In this document: piece by piece, positions 55,732 to 64,000 of the stretch
How the letters are laid out: each line of letters opens with the position of its first letter
How positions within the stretch are numbered: the first letter of the stretch is position 1
NCBI GenBank assembly: GCA_003389215.1
Contig: QQVP01000135.1
Coordinates: forward strand, 1-64,000
Direction: 5' to 3'
DNA: 64,000 bases
Source of the DNA: Planctomycetota bacterium
Lineage (GTDB): Bacteria > Planctomycetota > Planctomycetia > Pirellulales > UBA7805
Notes under the pieces: model-generated
What the model saw: the letters and a program-made list of their open reading frames with translations, nothing else
What the model was told of the DNA's origin: nothing
Database searches by the model: none
Program-made: the position numbers and the translations under genes

Positions 55732-55859
55732 GAAGCAGGACGCGAGTCGCACAAATCTAACGCAAACCACGCACGGTTGGGCCGACCGCCGGCCTCGCCG
55801 AACAAGAAGCCCGCCGCAGGCCCAACTCCAAATTACTGAAACTGAAGAGGCACCTGAAG

Positions 55860-56063
55860 ATGACCAAGTTCAAGAGAGCTTCCCGCCGTCGCCGTCGCGG
55901 ATTCCTCGCCTTTGAATGGATCCTGCTGATCACCTTGCTGGTCATCGGCATCGTGGGCGGTTTGGCCGCCGTGCGCGACTCGCTGATCGCCGAGCTCGAC
56001 GAATTGGCCACGGCGATCTCGAATCTCTACGACGACGAGAACGGGACCGTCCTTCCGGACTAG
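55860..56063 (+). CDS. Flp-like type IVb pilin
   Basis: 67 residues preceded by a GAAGAGG ribosome-binding site. A very basic leader (KRASRRRRR) is followed by G-FLAFE, the prepilin peptidase site with Glu at +5, then a hydrophobic stalk (WILLITLLVIGIVGGLAAVRD) and an acidic end. This architecture is that of Flp/Tad pilins or pseudopilins. No Tad secretion genes are in the window. The TAG stop (56061-56063) coincides with the start of a palindromic-element-like end. Confidence 0.65.
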   Translation: MTKFKRASRRRRRGFLAFEWILLITLLVIGIVGGLAAVRDSLIAELDELATAISNLYDDENGTVLPD

Positions 56064-56072
56064 AGCGCGTCT
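56061..56072 (+). repeat. Possible lone or decayed element end
   Basis: TAGAGCGCGTCT matches the left end of the 160-bp elements and begins with the stop codon of the pilin-like gene. The following sequence does not match their interior, although GACACGC (56236-56242) further on resembles the right end. It may be a decayed copy or a relative. Confidence 0.45.
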
Positions 56073-56128
56073 CGTTCGCGTGCCCGTCGCTCGTTCGCAA
56101 CTCGCCGTGCCACTTCTGGTATCTCGCT

Positions 56129-56150
56129 ACTGGCATCTCGCTGCGCCAGT
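56129..56150 (+). terminator. Hairpin downstream of the pilin-like gene
   Basis: ACTGGC (56129-56134) pairs with GCCAGT (56145-56150) across a 10-base loop, with a short T-containing run after it. Two similar 14-bp segments (56117-56130 and 56131-56144) precede and overlap it. A weak terminator is possible. Confidence 0.3.
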
Positions 56151-56354
56151 GGTTAGTTTAAGGGGCCGCGCGGGCGGAAATCGTTCTTCTTGCTCCGCCC
56201 GTGCATCGCATTGTGGCGTTGAGCCGCTGCTGTGAGACACGCGACGGTCCTTCTCGGGCGCGCGGCTCGTGCGGTTCGAGGCTTTGGAACAAGTGCCTCG
56301 GAACTTGCCGCCTGAGCCCCGTTTCTCCCCAGCATCCAGTGAGCGAGTAGATCG

Positions 56355-57821
56355 ATGGCACGCAAGGTCTCCGATAAACACGTCGCGGCATGGGCCGGTT
56401 TCGACTTGAGCACGACCGGACTGGGAGTCGGCGTACGCAGCGCCGCCGGTGCCGAGGACTACGCCCATCTCGCCGTGCGGGGTGCTACGAAATGGAAAGG
56501 TGAACCGGCCTTCGAACTGGAGCACGTGCCCGGCATGATCCTGGCCGTGCTGAAGAAGCTCGAGCGGGCCGGCTGGGCCTTCGAGAAGACGGCCGTCTCG
56601 TTCGCGGTGCGCCAACACGACATGGCGCTACTCGACAAGACGCAGTCGCCGCTCATGCCTGCTCTTAGCTGGCAGTGCAACGCGGCGTCGAGCGAGGTCG
56701 CTCAGTTGCGAACGCTGGGAGCCGAGGCAACGGTCGGCCGCATCGAGGAGCGATTTATCTTGCCCAAGCTGATATGGGTGCTGAAGAAAGCTCCCGCTCT
56801 GCGGTCACGCCTCAAGCACGTCATGACGACCGGCGATTGGATCGCCCTTTGTCTCACCGGGCGGGCACGGCTGAGCACCTCGGACGCGATCAGCAACGGC
56901 CTGCTGCTGCAGGCCAGCAAGCGTCTCGCCGCGGATGTGATGCGCAAGGCGAAGCTCCGACCCGAGTGGTTCCCCGACGTGCTGCAGAGTGGCAAGGCCG
57001 TGGGGCGTGTGTCTTCGCGCGTCGATCTGGGCGGCGACGACTGGGCGAAGGTCCGCGCGCTGCTGGCCGGTTCCCAGGTCGTGGCCGGCTTGGGCGACAA
57101 TCACGCCACGGGCGTCGGCTGCGGACTCGACGAGCAGGACACCGCGACTATGGTTGTCTCGGCCGGAACCAGTGGCACGATCAACCGCGTCTGCCGACCG
57201 GCGGCGCAGCTGGCCGGCGAGGCGGCCTGTTTCGAATACTATCGCAGTCGCCTCCTGCTGATGATGCTGGCCGATTGCTGCAACTGGTACGACCGGTTCG
57301 TGGCCAAGTTTGCGGCGAAGTACAAGAGTCGCCTCGGCGAGCTGAACGACCTGGCCGCGGCCGCCGATCTGGGACGCGTGCAGCGCGTGCTGCACTCCGG
57401 CGGCAAGGAGACGTACGCGCCCGCCTGGAACAAATTGTCGCTCGGCGAGAAGGTCGCCAGCACCCAGTTCTCGATCATGCTCGAGTTGCTGTTGCTCATC
57501 AAAGCGATGCAGCACGAAGTGGCCGGCGGCGAGCACGACGTGCAGCGATTCGTGCTCACGGGCGGCCTGAGTCAGTCCAAGTTCTTTCAGCAGGTGTTCT
57601 GTGCCGGGGTGCGATTGCTCGAGCCACGAGCCCGTGTCGAGCTGAGTGCCCGCAAGGGACCGCTGCGTTACCAAACGGCGGCCTACGGGGCGTTACTCAA
57701 TGCGATGCGGCCGAGCGATCCGCACGCGGCTGAGGAGCTCTGTCCGGTGCGCGCCTGTGCGGCACCGCGCGGCGGCGATTTGAAGCAGCTGCAGTATCGG
57801 CTGCGGGCATGCGGACTCTGA
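56355..57821 (+). CDS. FGGY-family carbohydrate kinase
   Basis: 488 residues. The N-terminal actin-like domain starts with AAWAGFDLSTTGLGVGV (phosphate 1 motif) and continues with VSFAVRQHDMALLD, ALSWQCN and MTTGDWIALCLTG. The C-terminal ATP domain has VVAGLGDNHATGVGCG, MVVSAGTSGTINR and FVLTGGLSQSKFFQQ (adenosine motif). The pattern fits xylulose or related sugar kinases, but the loops are divergent so the sugar is unknown. No linked isomerase is adjacent. The gene lies 291 bp after the pilin-like gene. Confidence 0.82.
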   Translation: MARKVSDKHVAAWAGFDLSTTGLGVGVRSAAGAEDYAHLAVRGATKWKGEPAFELEHVPGMILAVLKKLERAGWAFEKTAVSFAVRQHDMALLDKTQSPLMPALSWQCNAASSEVAQLRTLGAEATVGRIEERFILPKLIWVLKKAPALRSRLKHVMTTGDWIALCLTGRARLSTSDAISNGLLLQASKRLAADVMRKAKLRPEWFPDVLQSGKAVGRVSSRVDLGGDDWAKVRALLAGSQVVAGLGDNHATGVGCGLDEQDTATMVVSAGTSGTINRVCRPAAQLAGEAACFEYYRSRLLLMMLADCCNWYDRFVAKFAAKYKSRLGELNDLAAAADLGRVQRVLHSGGKETYAPAWNKLSLGEKVASTQFSIMLELLLLIKAMQHEVAGGEHDVQRFVLTGGLSQSKFFQQVFCAGVRLLEPRARVELSARKGPLRYQTAAYGALLNAMRPSDPHAAEELCPVRACAAPRGGDLKQLQYRLRACGL

Positions 57822-58037
57822 GCGGTTTTTGGCGGAAAACCGCACGCTTCCGGCGTCGACCAAGTTTGACGCGATCGGCAAACTCCGGTTAACATACGGG
57901 TTACGTCGAGGACGCCCCAGCCGCCGCCGACCACCTTCCGCGGCTCCCGCCCGGTGTCCTCTCCAGCCGTCACGGCCTGCCTCGTTGCTCCGACTTCGAT
58001 GCGCGATGCCGGCCCGATTCGAAGCGGTGATGCGCGT

Positions 58038-61000
58038 ATGACGACCCTTCCGCTGCCACGTGAAGCACGGACCGCTCTCGGCTTGGCGTTCGCGCTGCGA
58101 ACGTCTGCGGCCTGGCTTTTCTTTGTCGTTGCTCTCGGGGCACTTCCGTCCGCCCTGTTCGCGGAGGATGCCGCACAAACGAAAGTCGACTCCGCTGCCG
58201 CTACCGCCGCTACCGAGCTCGACGCCGAAACCCGCGACTTCCTGGCGAATAAGGTCCAGCCGCTGCTGGCCGCGCGCTGTTACGAATGTCACGGACCGGA
58301 CGCCGACGAACCGAGTGGCGGTTTGCGACTCGATTCGCGAGCCGCCGTGCTGGCCGGCGGAGAGACCGGTCCGGCCATCGTTCCCGGCGACCCGCATCAG
58401 AGTTTGCTCATCGAGGCGGTCGAGTATCGCGGTGCCTATGAAATGCCGCCTGATTCGAAGATGCCGGCGGGCGAGGTCGCGATTCTGGCCCGTTGGATCG
58501 AACTCGGCGCCCCCTGGATCGGCGAAGAGCCGGCCGCGGCAGCGATCGCCCGCGAGCCGTTCCCGCTCGCAGAGCGTCTCGAGAGTCATTGGGTCTGGCA
58601 ACCAGTCAAACCCGTCGCACCTCCAAAAGTCAGCGCCAACGATTTCACGCGGTCGCCGATCGATCGCTTTGTGCTGGCGGCCCTCGAAGAAAAAGAATTG
58701 AGTCCGGCGCCGCCGGCCGAACGTCGCACGCTGCTCCGTCGGGCCTGGTTTGACCTGGTCGGCCTTCCGCCCCCAGAGGAAGCGATCGAGGCGTTTGCCA
58801 GCGACCCGCGACCAACGGCCGCAGCGTTCGCCGACGTCGTCGACGAATTGCTGGCCTCGCCTCACTTCGGCGAGCGCTGGGCCCGGCATTGGCTCGATCT
58901 GGTTCGCTTTGCGGAGACCCTGGGCCACGAGTACGACTACCCGATCGCGCACGCTTTTCAGTATCGCGACTACGTGATTCGCGCACTCAATGCCGACGTG
59001 CCGTACGATCAGTTCGTTACCGAGCACCTGGCCGGCGACCTCTTGAATCCGCCGCGACGGCACCCGACCGAGAACTACAACGAATCGATCATCGCCACGG
59101 GCTTCTGGTATTTCTTCGAGGGGCAGCACGCCCCCGTCGACGCCCGGGCCGACGAGTTGCGGATCTTCGACAATCAGATCGACGTCTTTGGCAAGACGTT
59201 TCTGGGCATGACGGTCGCCTGCGCCCGCTGTCACGATCACAAATTCGACGCGATCAGCACGGTCGACTATTACGGCCTGGTTGGTTTTCTAAAGAGTTCG
59301 CGACGTCAGGAGGCCCTGCTCGATCCGCACGGCCGCATTGCCGACGGCCGACAACGGCTCGCTGAAGAGTTCGAGGGGGCGGAGGCCGCGCTCCACAGGC
59401 AGCTGGCTGCCGAGCGCGTGGTCGACGCCGCCGGCTTTGCGCGTCAGCTTCGAAATGCGGCCGCATCGGATCAGGACGACGCCGAGCGCAACAACGAAAT
59501 CGCAGGCCGCTGGCGGGCCGCGCTCGCAGACGAAGCGCTGGCCCAGCCGTCGCATCCGCTCTATGCCTGGCGACGTCTGTCGGCGGTTTCGGACGGCGAG
59601 TTCGACGAGGCGAAACAGGCCGTGCTCGCCGAACTCGTCGCGCTCGGGCAGCGCGCCGAAGAGCTCGATCGCCAGCAGCCGCTGATCGAAGACTTCGACG
59701 AAGGGCAACTCGACGGCTGGTTCGCCAGCGGGTTCGCGCTCGATACGACACCCGTCGCGAGCGGCACCTGGAACCGCGCAGCCGAGCGGCCCACGACACT
59801 GCCGTCCGGGATTGTGCATAGCGGACAGTTGGGCGACCGACTCGCGGGCGTGCTCCGCTCCCCCACCTTCATCATCGAAGACCGACAGTTGCTCTACCGC
59901 GTCGCCGGACGCGGCGGCAAGATTCGCCTGATCATCGACGGCTACACGCTCGACGAACACAATCCGCTGCTGTTCAAAGGGGCCATGTTCGAGGTCGACA
60001 CCGGCGGCCGTTTTCGCTGGCATCGTCAGGCTCAGGACGTGAGCAACTATGTCGGACATCGGGCCCACATCGAAATTATCGACGACGGCAAGGGCTTTGT
60101 CGCGGTCGACGAGATCCGATTTACCGACGGTACGGTGCCGCCGCCGCAGCGCGATAATCCGCTGGCCCGGCAGCTGCTTGCCGATCGTCGTGTCGATTCG
60201 CCATCGGCGTTGGCCGCGGGCTACGGCCGCCTGTGGCGAAGCGCCCATGCCCGGTGGCTGGCCGGGGAAGCCGACACCCACGAAGACGAGTTGGTCCGTT
60301 GGGCCCTCGATCACGGGTTGCTTGTCGAAGAAGGTTCGTCACTTACAAGCGAATTGTCGGCCGCCCGCGAGCGGATGAATAAGCTCGATCGGGACATGCC
60401 GAAACCGCTGCGAGTTCTGGCGACCACGGAAGGGACGCCGGAAGACGAGTTCGTCCTGATCCGCGGCAACCACCGCACGCCGGCCGATCCCGCTCCGCGC
60501 CGCTTGTTGTCGGCGCTCGACGGCGTCGATTCGCCGCCCGTGCGGGGTAGCGGTCGTTTGGACCTGGCGGCCCGCGTTGTCGATCCTGGCAACCCGCTGA
60601 CCGCCCGCGTTATCGTCAATCGGCTCTGGCACCATCTCTTTGGACGCGGAATCGTGGCCAGTGTCGACAACTTTGGCGTGCTGGGACAGGCGCCTTCGCA
60701 TCCGGAACTCCTCGACCATCTGGCGGCGGAGCTGGTCGCCGACGACTGGTCGCTCAAGCGGGCGATTCGTCGCATCATGCTCTCCTCCACCTATCAAATG
60801 TCGAGCAAGCCTCACGACGCGCGGGCCGAAGAGATCGATCCGACGAACGAGTTGTTGCATCGTCAGCGCGTGCGGCGGCTGCAGGGCGAAGTGATTCGCG
60901 ACGCGATGCTGCAGATTGCCGGGCGGCTCGACCCGCAGATGTACGGTCGGAGCGTGCCGATTCATCTCACGCCGTTCATGGACGGGCGGGGCCGACCCGA

Positions 61001-61466
61001 CAAGAGCGGCCCGCTCGACGGCAAGGGTCGCCGCAGCATCTACATCGAGGTGCGCCGCAATTTTCTCTCGCCGATGATGATCGCCTTCGACACGCCGATT
61101 CCGTTTGGCTCGGTCGGCCGACGCAACGTGTCGAACGTGCCGGCCCAACCGCTGATCTTGTTGAACGATCCGTTTGTACTACAACAGGCCAAGCGCTGGG
61201 CCCAATCGACGGCCGCTGCATCGAGCGGAGCCGTTGCGGTGGCCGCCACTCCGGAGGCCGCAGCGGCCGAGCGGATTCGTCGCCTGTTTGTGGCCAGCTT
61301 TGCCCGCACGCCGACCGCCGACGAGACGGAGGCCGCCTTGGCCTTCCTGCGGCAACAGGCTGCCGAGCGCGGCGGCGACGCCGCGGCCTGGCAAGACGAC
61401 CTGCAGGCCTGGACCGATCTGTGTCACGTGATCTGGAACGTTAAGGAATTCGTGTTCATCAACTAG
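58038..61466 (+). CDS. PSD1 protein with planctomycete cytochrome (PSCyt1, DUF1549, DUF1553)
   Basis: 1,142 residues from ATG 58038. A signal anchor (WLFFVVALGALPSALFA) precedes a PSCyt1 cytochrome-like domain with CYECHG (Cys81, Cys84, His85). DUF1549 follows (RRAWFDLVGLPP, CARCHDHKFDAI with Cys395, Cys398, His399). An insertion of about 180 residues (540-720), with a beta-sandwich-like YRVAGRGGKIRLIIDGYTL, precedes DUF1553 (VIVNRLWHHLFGRGIVASVDN). The protein is about twice as long as the other copy in the window. It is followed 65 bp later by its DUF1501 partner. Confidence 0.92.
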   Translation: MTTLPLPREARTALGLAFALRTSAAWLFFVVALGALPSALFAEDAAQTKVDSAAATAATELDAETRDFLANKVQPLLAARCYECHGPDADEPSGGLRLDSRAAVLAGGETGPAIVPGDPHQSLLIEAVEYRGAYEMPPDSKMPAGEVAILARWIELGAPWIGEEPAAAAIAREPFPLAERLESHWVWQPVKPVAPPKVSANDFTRSPIDRFVLAALEEKELSPAPPAERRTLLRRAWFDLVGLPPPEEAIEAFASDPRPTAAAFADVVDELLASPHFGERWARHWLDLVRFAETLGHEYDYPIAHAFQYRDYVIRALNADVPYDQFVTEHLAGDLLNPPRRHPTENYNESIIATGFWYFFEGQHAPVDARADELRIFDNQIDVFGKTFLGMTVACARCHDHKFDAISTVDYYGLVGFLKSSRRQEALLDPHGRIADGRQRLAEEFEGAEAALHRQLAAERVVDAAGFARQLRNAAASDQDDAERNNEIAGRWRAALADEALAQPSHPLYAWRRLSAVSDGEFDEAKQAVLAELVALGQRAEELDRQQPLIEDFDEGQLDGWFASGFALDTTPVASGTWNRAAERPTTLPSGIVHSGQLGDRLAGVLRSPTFIIEDRQLLYRVAGRGGKIRLIIDGYTLDEHNPLLFKGAMFEVDTGGRFRWHRQAQDVSNYVGHRAHIEIIDDGKGFVAVDEIRFTDGTVPPPQRDNPLARQLLADRRVDSPSALAAGYGRLWRSAHARWLAGEADTHEDELVRWALDHGLLVEEGSSLTSELSAARERMNKLDRDMPKPLRVLATTEGTPEDEFVLIRGNHRTPADPAPRRLLSALDGVDSPPVRGSGRLDLAARVVDPGNPLTARVIVNRLWHHLFGRGIVASVDNFGVLGQAPSHPELLDHLAAELVADDWSLKRAIRRIMLSSTYQMSSKPHDARAEEIDPTNELLHRQRVRRLQGEVIRDAMLQIAGRLDPQMYGRSVPIHLTPFMDGRGRPDKSGPLDGKGRRSIYIEVRRNFLSPMMIAFDTPIPFGSVGRRNVSNVPAQPLILLNDPFVLQQAKRWAQSTAAASSGAVAVAATPEAAAAERIRRLFVASFARTPTADETEAALAFLRQQAAERGGDAAAWQDDLQAWTDLCHVIWNVKEFVFIN

Positions 61467-61531
61467 CGTGTGAGCACATTGGTCAGCGAGACCGGCTCTG
61501 TCTCGCGACAACAGAAGCAAGCGAAACCGCC

Positions 61532-62965
61532 ATGGCCCATTGTCGACGTTATCTCGAAGCTCCGCTCAGCCGCCGCGAAATGCTGCGTCGCGCCTCGAGT
61601 GGCTTCGGCGCCGTGGCGCTTTCGGCGCTGCTGACGGATCGCTCCTTTGCGGGTACTTCGGCCACGGGTCGTGATCCGCTCACGCCCCGCGACCCGCACT
61701 TCGAGCCGACGGCCAAGAACGTCATCTTTCTCTACATGAATGGCGGGCCGTCGCAGATCGACTCGTTCGATCCGAAGCCGCTGCTGGACAAAGAGAATGG
61801 ACAACCCTTCAAAGCGAAGATCGAGCCGACGCAGTTCAACAACATCGGCAAGACGCTGGCCAGTCCCTGGAAGTTCCGCAACTACGGCGAAAGTGGCATC
61901 CCGGTCAGCGATCTGTTTCCGCACATTGCTCAAAAGATCGACGACATCGCGGTCATCCGCTCGATGACGTCGAACTTCTCCGAGCACACGAACGCCAACT
62001 ACTTCTTGCACACCGGCAGCGGTCAGCAAGGCCGGCCCAGCATGGGCGCCTGGGTCACGTACGGACTGGGCAGCGAGTGTCAGAATCTGCCGGGCTATGT
62101 CGTGCTCAGCGGCGGGCTTATCCCTTCCGGCGGTTTGGACAACTTCAACAGCGGGTTCCTGCCCGCCAGTTACCAGGGGTCGGTGTTCGCCGCGCGGGAA
62201 ACGCCATTGGCGAACATTCGTCCGCTGGAAGCTTCGCCGCAGCTGCAACGCAACAAGCTCGACCTGCTGCGAAAGCTCGACGCCGGCGTGCTCGATCGCG
62301 TGGGACACGTCGACCAGCTCGAGTCGGCGATTGCCAATTACGAGCTGGCCGCGCGAATGCAGGCCGCCGTGCCCGAGCTAACCGACTTGCGCGACGAGAC
62401 GCAGTCGACCAAGCAGATGTACGGGATGGAGGCCGACTTCAAGAACACCCGCATTTACGGTCGCAACTGCCTGATCGCCCGCCGGATGGTCGAGCGGGGC
62501 ATTCGCTTCATCGAACTTACCTGTACGCCCGGCAACGGCGATCGCTGGGATCAGCACGGTGGCCTCCGCGAGGGGCACACGAAGAATGCCCGCACCGTCG
62601 ACCAACCGATTGCGGCGCTGCTGACCGACCTGAAGCAACGCGGCCTGTTGGAGAGCACGTTGGTGGTCTGGACGGGCGAATTCGGACGTACGCCGTTTGC
62701 CCAGGGCGTCGACGGGCGGGACCACAATCCGTTCGGATTTTCGATGTGGATGGCCGGCGGCGGCATCAAGGGCGGCACCGTGTTCGGGGCGACCGACGAA
62801 TACGGGTACAAGGCGATCGAGAATCGCCTGGAGATTCACGATCTTCACGCCACGATGCTGCACCTGTTGGGCGTCGATCACCTGCGGCAGACGTTCCGCT
62901 TCAGCGGGCGCGACATGCGATTGACCGACGTGCACGGCCACGTCATTCACGACGTGATCGCCTGA
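61532..62965 (+). CDS. DUF1501 domain protein with Tat-type signal
   Basis: 477 residues. The N-terminus has SRREMLRRASSGFGAVALSAL, a twin-arginine pattern. DUF1501 landmarks are IFLYMNGGPSQIDSFDPKP, NYFLHTGSGQQGRPSMGAWV, RRMVERGIRFIELTCTPGN, VVWTGEFGRTPFAQGVDGRD and GGGIKGGTVFGATDEYGY. It is the second DUF1501 gene in the window and is only partly similar to the first. The upstream PSD1 gene is 65 bp away. Confidence 0.92.
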   Translation: MAHCRRYLEAPLSRREMLRRASSGFGAVALSALLTDRSFAGTSATGRDPLTPRDPHFEPTAKNVIFLYMNGGPSQIDSFDPKPLLDKENGQPFKAKIEPTQFNNIGKTLASPWKFRNYGESGIPVSDLFPHIAQKIDDIAVIRSMTSNFSEHTNANYFLHTGSGQQGRPSMGAWVTYGLGSECQNLPGYVVLSGGLIPSGGLDNFNSGFLPASYQGSVFAARETPLANIRPLEASPQLQRNKLDLLRKLDAGVLDRVGHVDQLESAIANYELAARMQAAVPELTDLRDETQSTKQMYGMEADFKNTRIYGRNCLIARRMVERGIRFIELTCTPGNGDRWDQHGGLREGHTKNARTVDQPIAALLTDLKQRGLLESTLVVWTGEFGRTPFAQGVDGRDHNPFGFSMWMAGGGIKGGTVFGATDEYGYKAIENRLEIHDLHATMLHLLGVDHLRQTFRFSGRDMRLTDVHGHVIHDVIA

Positions 62966-63028
62966 GGCGTGCGGCCCCGCTCGCATCGTACCGGCGTGCG
63001 AATTTCGCGGCCGCCATCTATCCGACCG

Positions 63029-64000
63029 CTACTTGAGCGACAAGAGGTAGGCAATCAGGTCGCGCAGTTGCTCGGTCGAGATCTGCTTTTCGAGACCCTG
63101 CGGCATCAGCGAGAGTTGCTGCACGTCCATGGCCTCGATCTGATCACGCGGGATGCGCACGTCTTCCTTGCTCTGACGACGGACGTAGACGGCGTCGACC
63201 GTTTCCTTGCTGATCACCCCGTCGTAGGTCAGTCCGTCTTCGTGCAGCACCATGAAACGATCGTATCCGTTGGCGATTGTCGAGCTGGGATAGATGATCG
63301 ATTCGAGCAAGTCCCGCTCGCGGCGGATGCGACCGATCAAGCTCAGGTCGGGACCGACCTCGGCACCTTCGCCACGGATGCGATGGCACGTCGCACAGGC
63401 GGCCTTATTGCTGAAGAAGACTTCACGACCCTTTTGCGGATTGCCACCGGTGATCTGCGGCATCAACTCCGCCAGCCGCTGAGCCTGTTGCTGCTGGGCC
63501 TCGGCCAGCCGGGTCATCAGGGGCTTGGCCGCCTCGAACACCTCGTCGGGATAGCGGGCCAGAAGCTTCTCGAGCCGCACCGGCGTGACGCTGCCGATGG
63601 CCGCGGCCTTGTCGAGGGCCGCGACGAGTGCCTTGCCGACGTCGGCCCGCCGTCCGTCTGTAGCCGCCGGAGCGACCAACGTCAGCCCGTTGAGAATGCC
63701 AAAGTTGCCCTCGAGGTCATGATCGCCCGCCGTCCAGCGAATCGTGACCGTTCCGTCTTCGCGAGGCTGCAATGCGTCGAAAAGAACGTGCGTGATGCCT
63801 GCCTCGTACGGTTCCTCGCTACTGCGAAGACCGCGATTGTTGCGAGTCGTCGATCCGGTGGCGTCGGTCAGCGTCACGTTCACGCCGCGATAGGCGGCTG
63901 GCTTCGGATAAGCGGTGCCGAAAAAGTAGAGCGCGTATCGCGTCTCCGGCCGCAAACCGGAAATGGTGAACTCGTTCTGGAACGACTGGTGTTCTCCGCC
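63029..64000 (-). CDS. Heme-binding domain protein (N-terminus beyond window)
   Basis: Reading leftwards from the window end, the frame is open from 64000 without a start in front of it, so at least 323 residues form the C-terminal part of a larger protein. The visible start FTISGLRPETRYALYFFG looks like a fibronectin-type or galactose-binding-like fold. Then a helical segment leads to a c-type heme region, CATCHRIRGEGAEVGPDLSLIG, as in the planctomycete putative heme-binding domain (TIGR02603). The C-terminal LRDLIAYLLSL ends the typical cytochrome tail. Confidence 0.8.
   Translation of the reverse strand, partial: GGEHQSFQNEFTISGLRPETRYALYFFGTAYPKPAAYRGVNVTLTDATGSTTRNNRGLRSSEEPYEAGITHVLFDALQPREDGTVTIRWTAGDHDLEGNFGILNGLTLVAPAATDGRRADVGKALVAALDKAAAIGSVTPVRLEKLLARYPDEVFEAAKPLMTRLAEAQQQQAQRLAELMPQITGGNPQKGREVFFSNKAACATCHRIRGEGAEVGPDLSLIGRIRRERDLLESIIYPSSTIANGYDRFMVLHEDGLTYDGVISKETVDAVYVRRQSKEDVRIPRDQIEAMDVQQLSLMPQGLEKQISTEQLRDLIAYLLSLK

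Larger units (their letters stand above)
55206..55859. other. Intergenic region of 654 bp with palindrome and direct repeat
   Basis: Between the export lipoprotein (minus) and the pilin-like gene (plus). It holds an 18-bp symmetrical site (55405-55422) and a 19-bp direct repeat (55691-55731). An open frame in 55425-55760 has random-looking composition with Arg, Ala and no recognisable domain, so I do not call it a gene. Confidence 0.6.

Noticed and set aside
55425-55760. Open frame of 111 codons in the 55.2-55.9 kb gap
   Set aside because: Arg- and Pro-rich with no hydrophobic core or ribosome-binding site, and it crosses the 19-bp direct repeats.
1-64000. tRNA, rRNA and transposase genes
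   Set aside because: I looked in all gaps and saw no cloverleaf-like T-loop (GGTTCRA) with matching arms, no rRNA-like sequence and no DDE or recombinase motifs.

Overview
The window is high-GC bacterial chromosome, almost certainly from a planctomycete (Planctomycetota, probably Pirellulales-like). The evidence is two DUF1549/DUF1553 + DUF1501 gene pairs with planctomycete cytochrome motifs, a heme-binding PSD-type protein at the right edge, dockerin/PEP-CTERM-type secreted proteins, an HNE_0200-like sugar dehydrogenase/cytochrome fusion and many weakly conserved secreted proteins. I see no rRNA, tRNA, CRISPR array, phage or transposase gene.

Layout. 0-6.4 kb: MarR regulator (cut by the edge), Asp-box beta-propeller, MoaD/ThiS-like protein, VWA protein, and a sensor kinase/response regulator pair. 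6.5-16.7 kb: membrane protein, first DUF1549/DUF1501 pair, FemAB-like acyltransferase, a dockerin/PEP-CTERM protein, DUF420 membrane protein, PfkB sugar kinase, and a sugar-phosphate isomerase/epimerase-like TIM barrel. 16.9-26.3 kb: two uncharacterised proteins, then a tight same-strand run of PP-loop amidotransferase-like ATPase, acyl carrier protein, AMP-forming ligase, SDR reductase, glutamine-dependent asparagine-synthetase-like protein and a tandem ACT protein. This run looks like a small biosynthetic locus. 26.5-37.5 kb: metalloprotease-like protein, then GT2, FkbM methyltransferase, GT11, GT61 and GT4 enzymes, a PQQ-type sugar dehydrogenase fused to a cytochrome-like region, and an O-antigen ligase. 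This is a surface-polysaccharide locus. 38-49.7 kb: a trypsin-like protease with dockerin/PEP-CTERM tail, a 40-residue zinc-ribbon protein, ComM/YifB ATPase, several lipoproteins or secreted proteins (mutarotase, TlpA-like), HD and GNAT proteins, and purN. 49.7-64 kb: type-II-like ileS, Gln-rich secreted protein, Wza-type export lipoprotein, Flp-like pilin, FGGY kinase, and a second, full-length PSD1/DUF1501 pair.

The most unusual non-coding signal is a family of about 160-bp imperfectly palindromic elements with TA-GAGCG...CGCTC-TA ends (three full copies and one possible lone end). Two full copies and the lone end supply the TAG stop codon of the adjacent gene. The most unusual protein signal is a 100-residue module that is 89% identical, without gaps, in the two PEP-CTERM-type proteins 25 kb apart although its codons have diverged. 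A third, divergent copy lies inside the second protein.

Starts were chosen by reading frame, protein plausibility and ribosome-binding sites. Many genes here have weak Shine-Dalgarno sequences, so some N-termini are uncertain. Functions come from motifs I could read and were not confirmed by database search.
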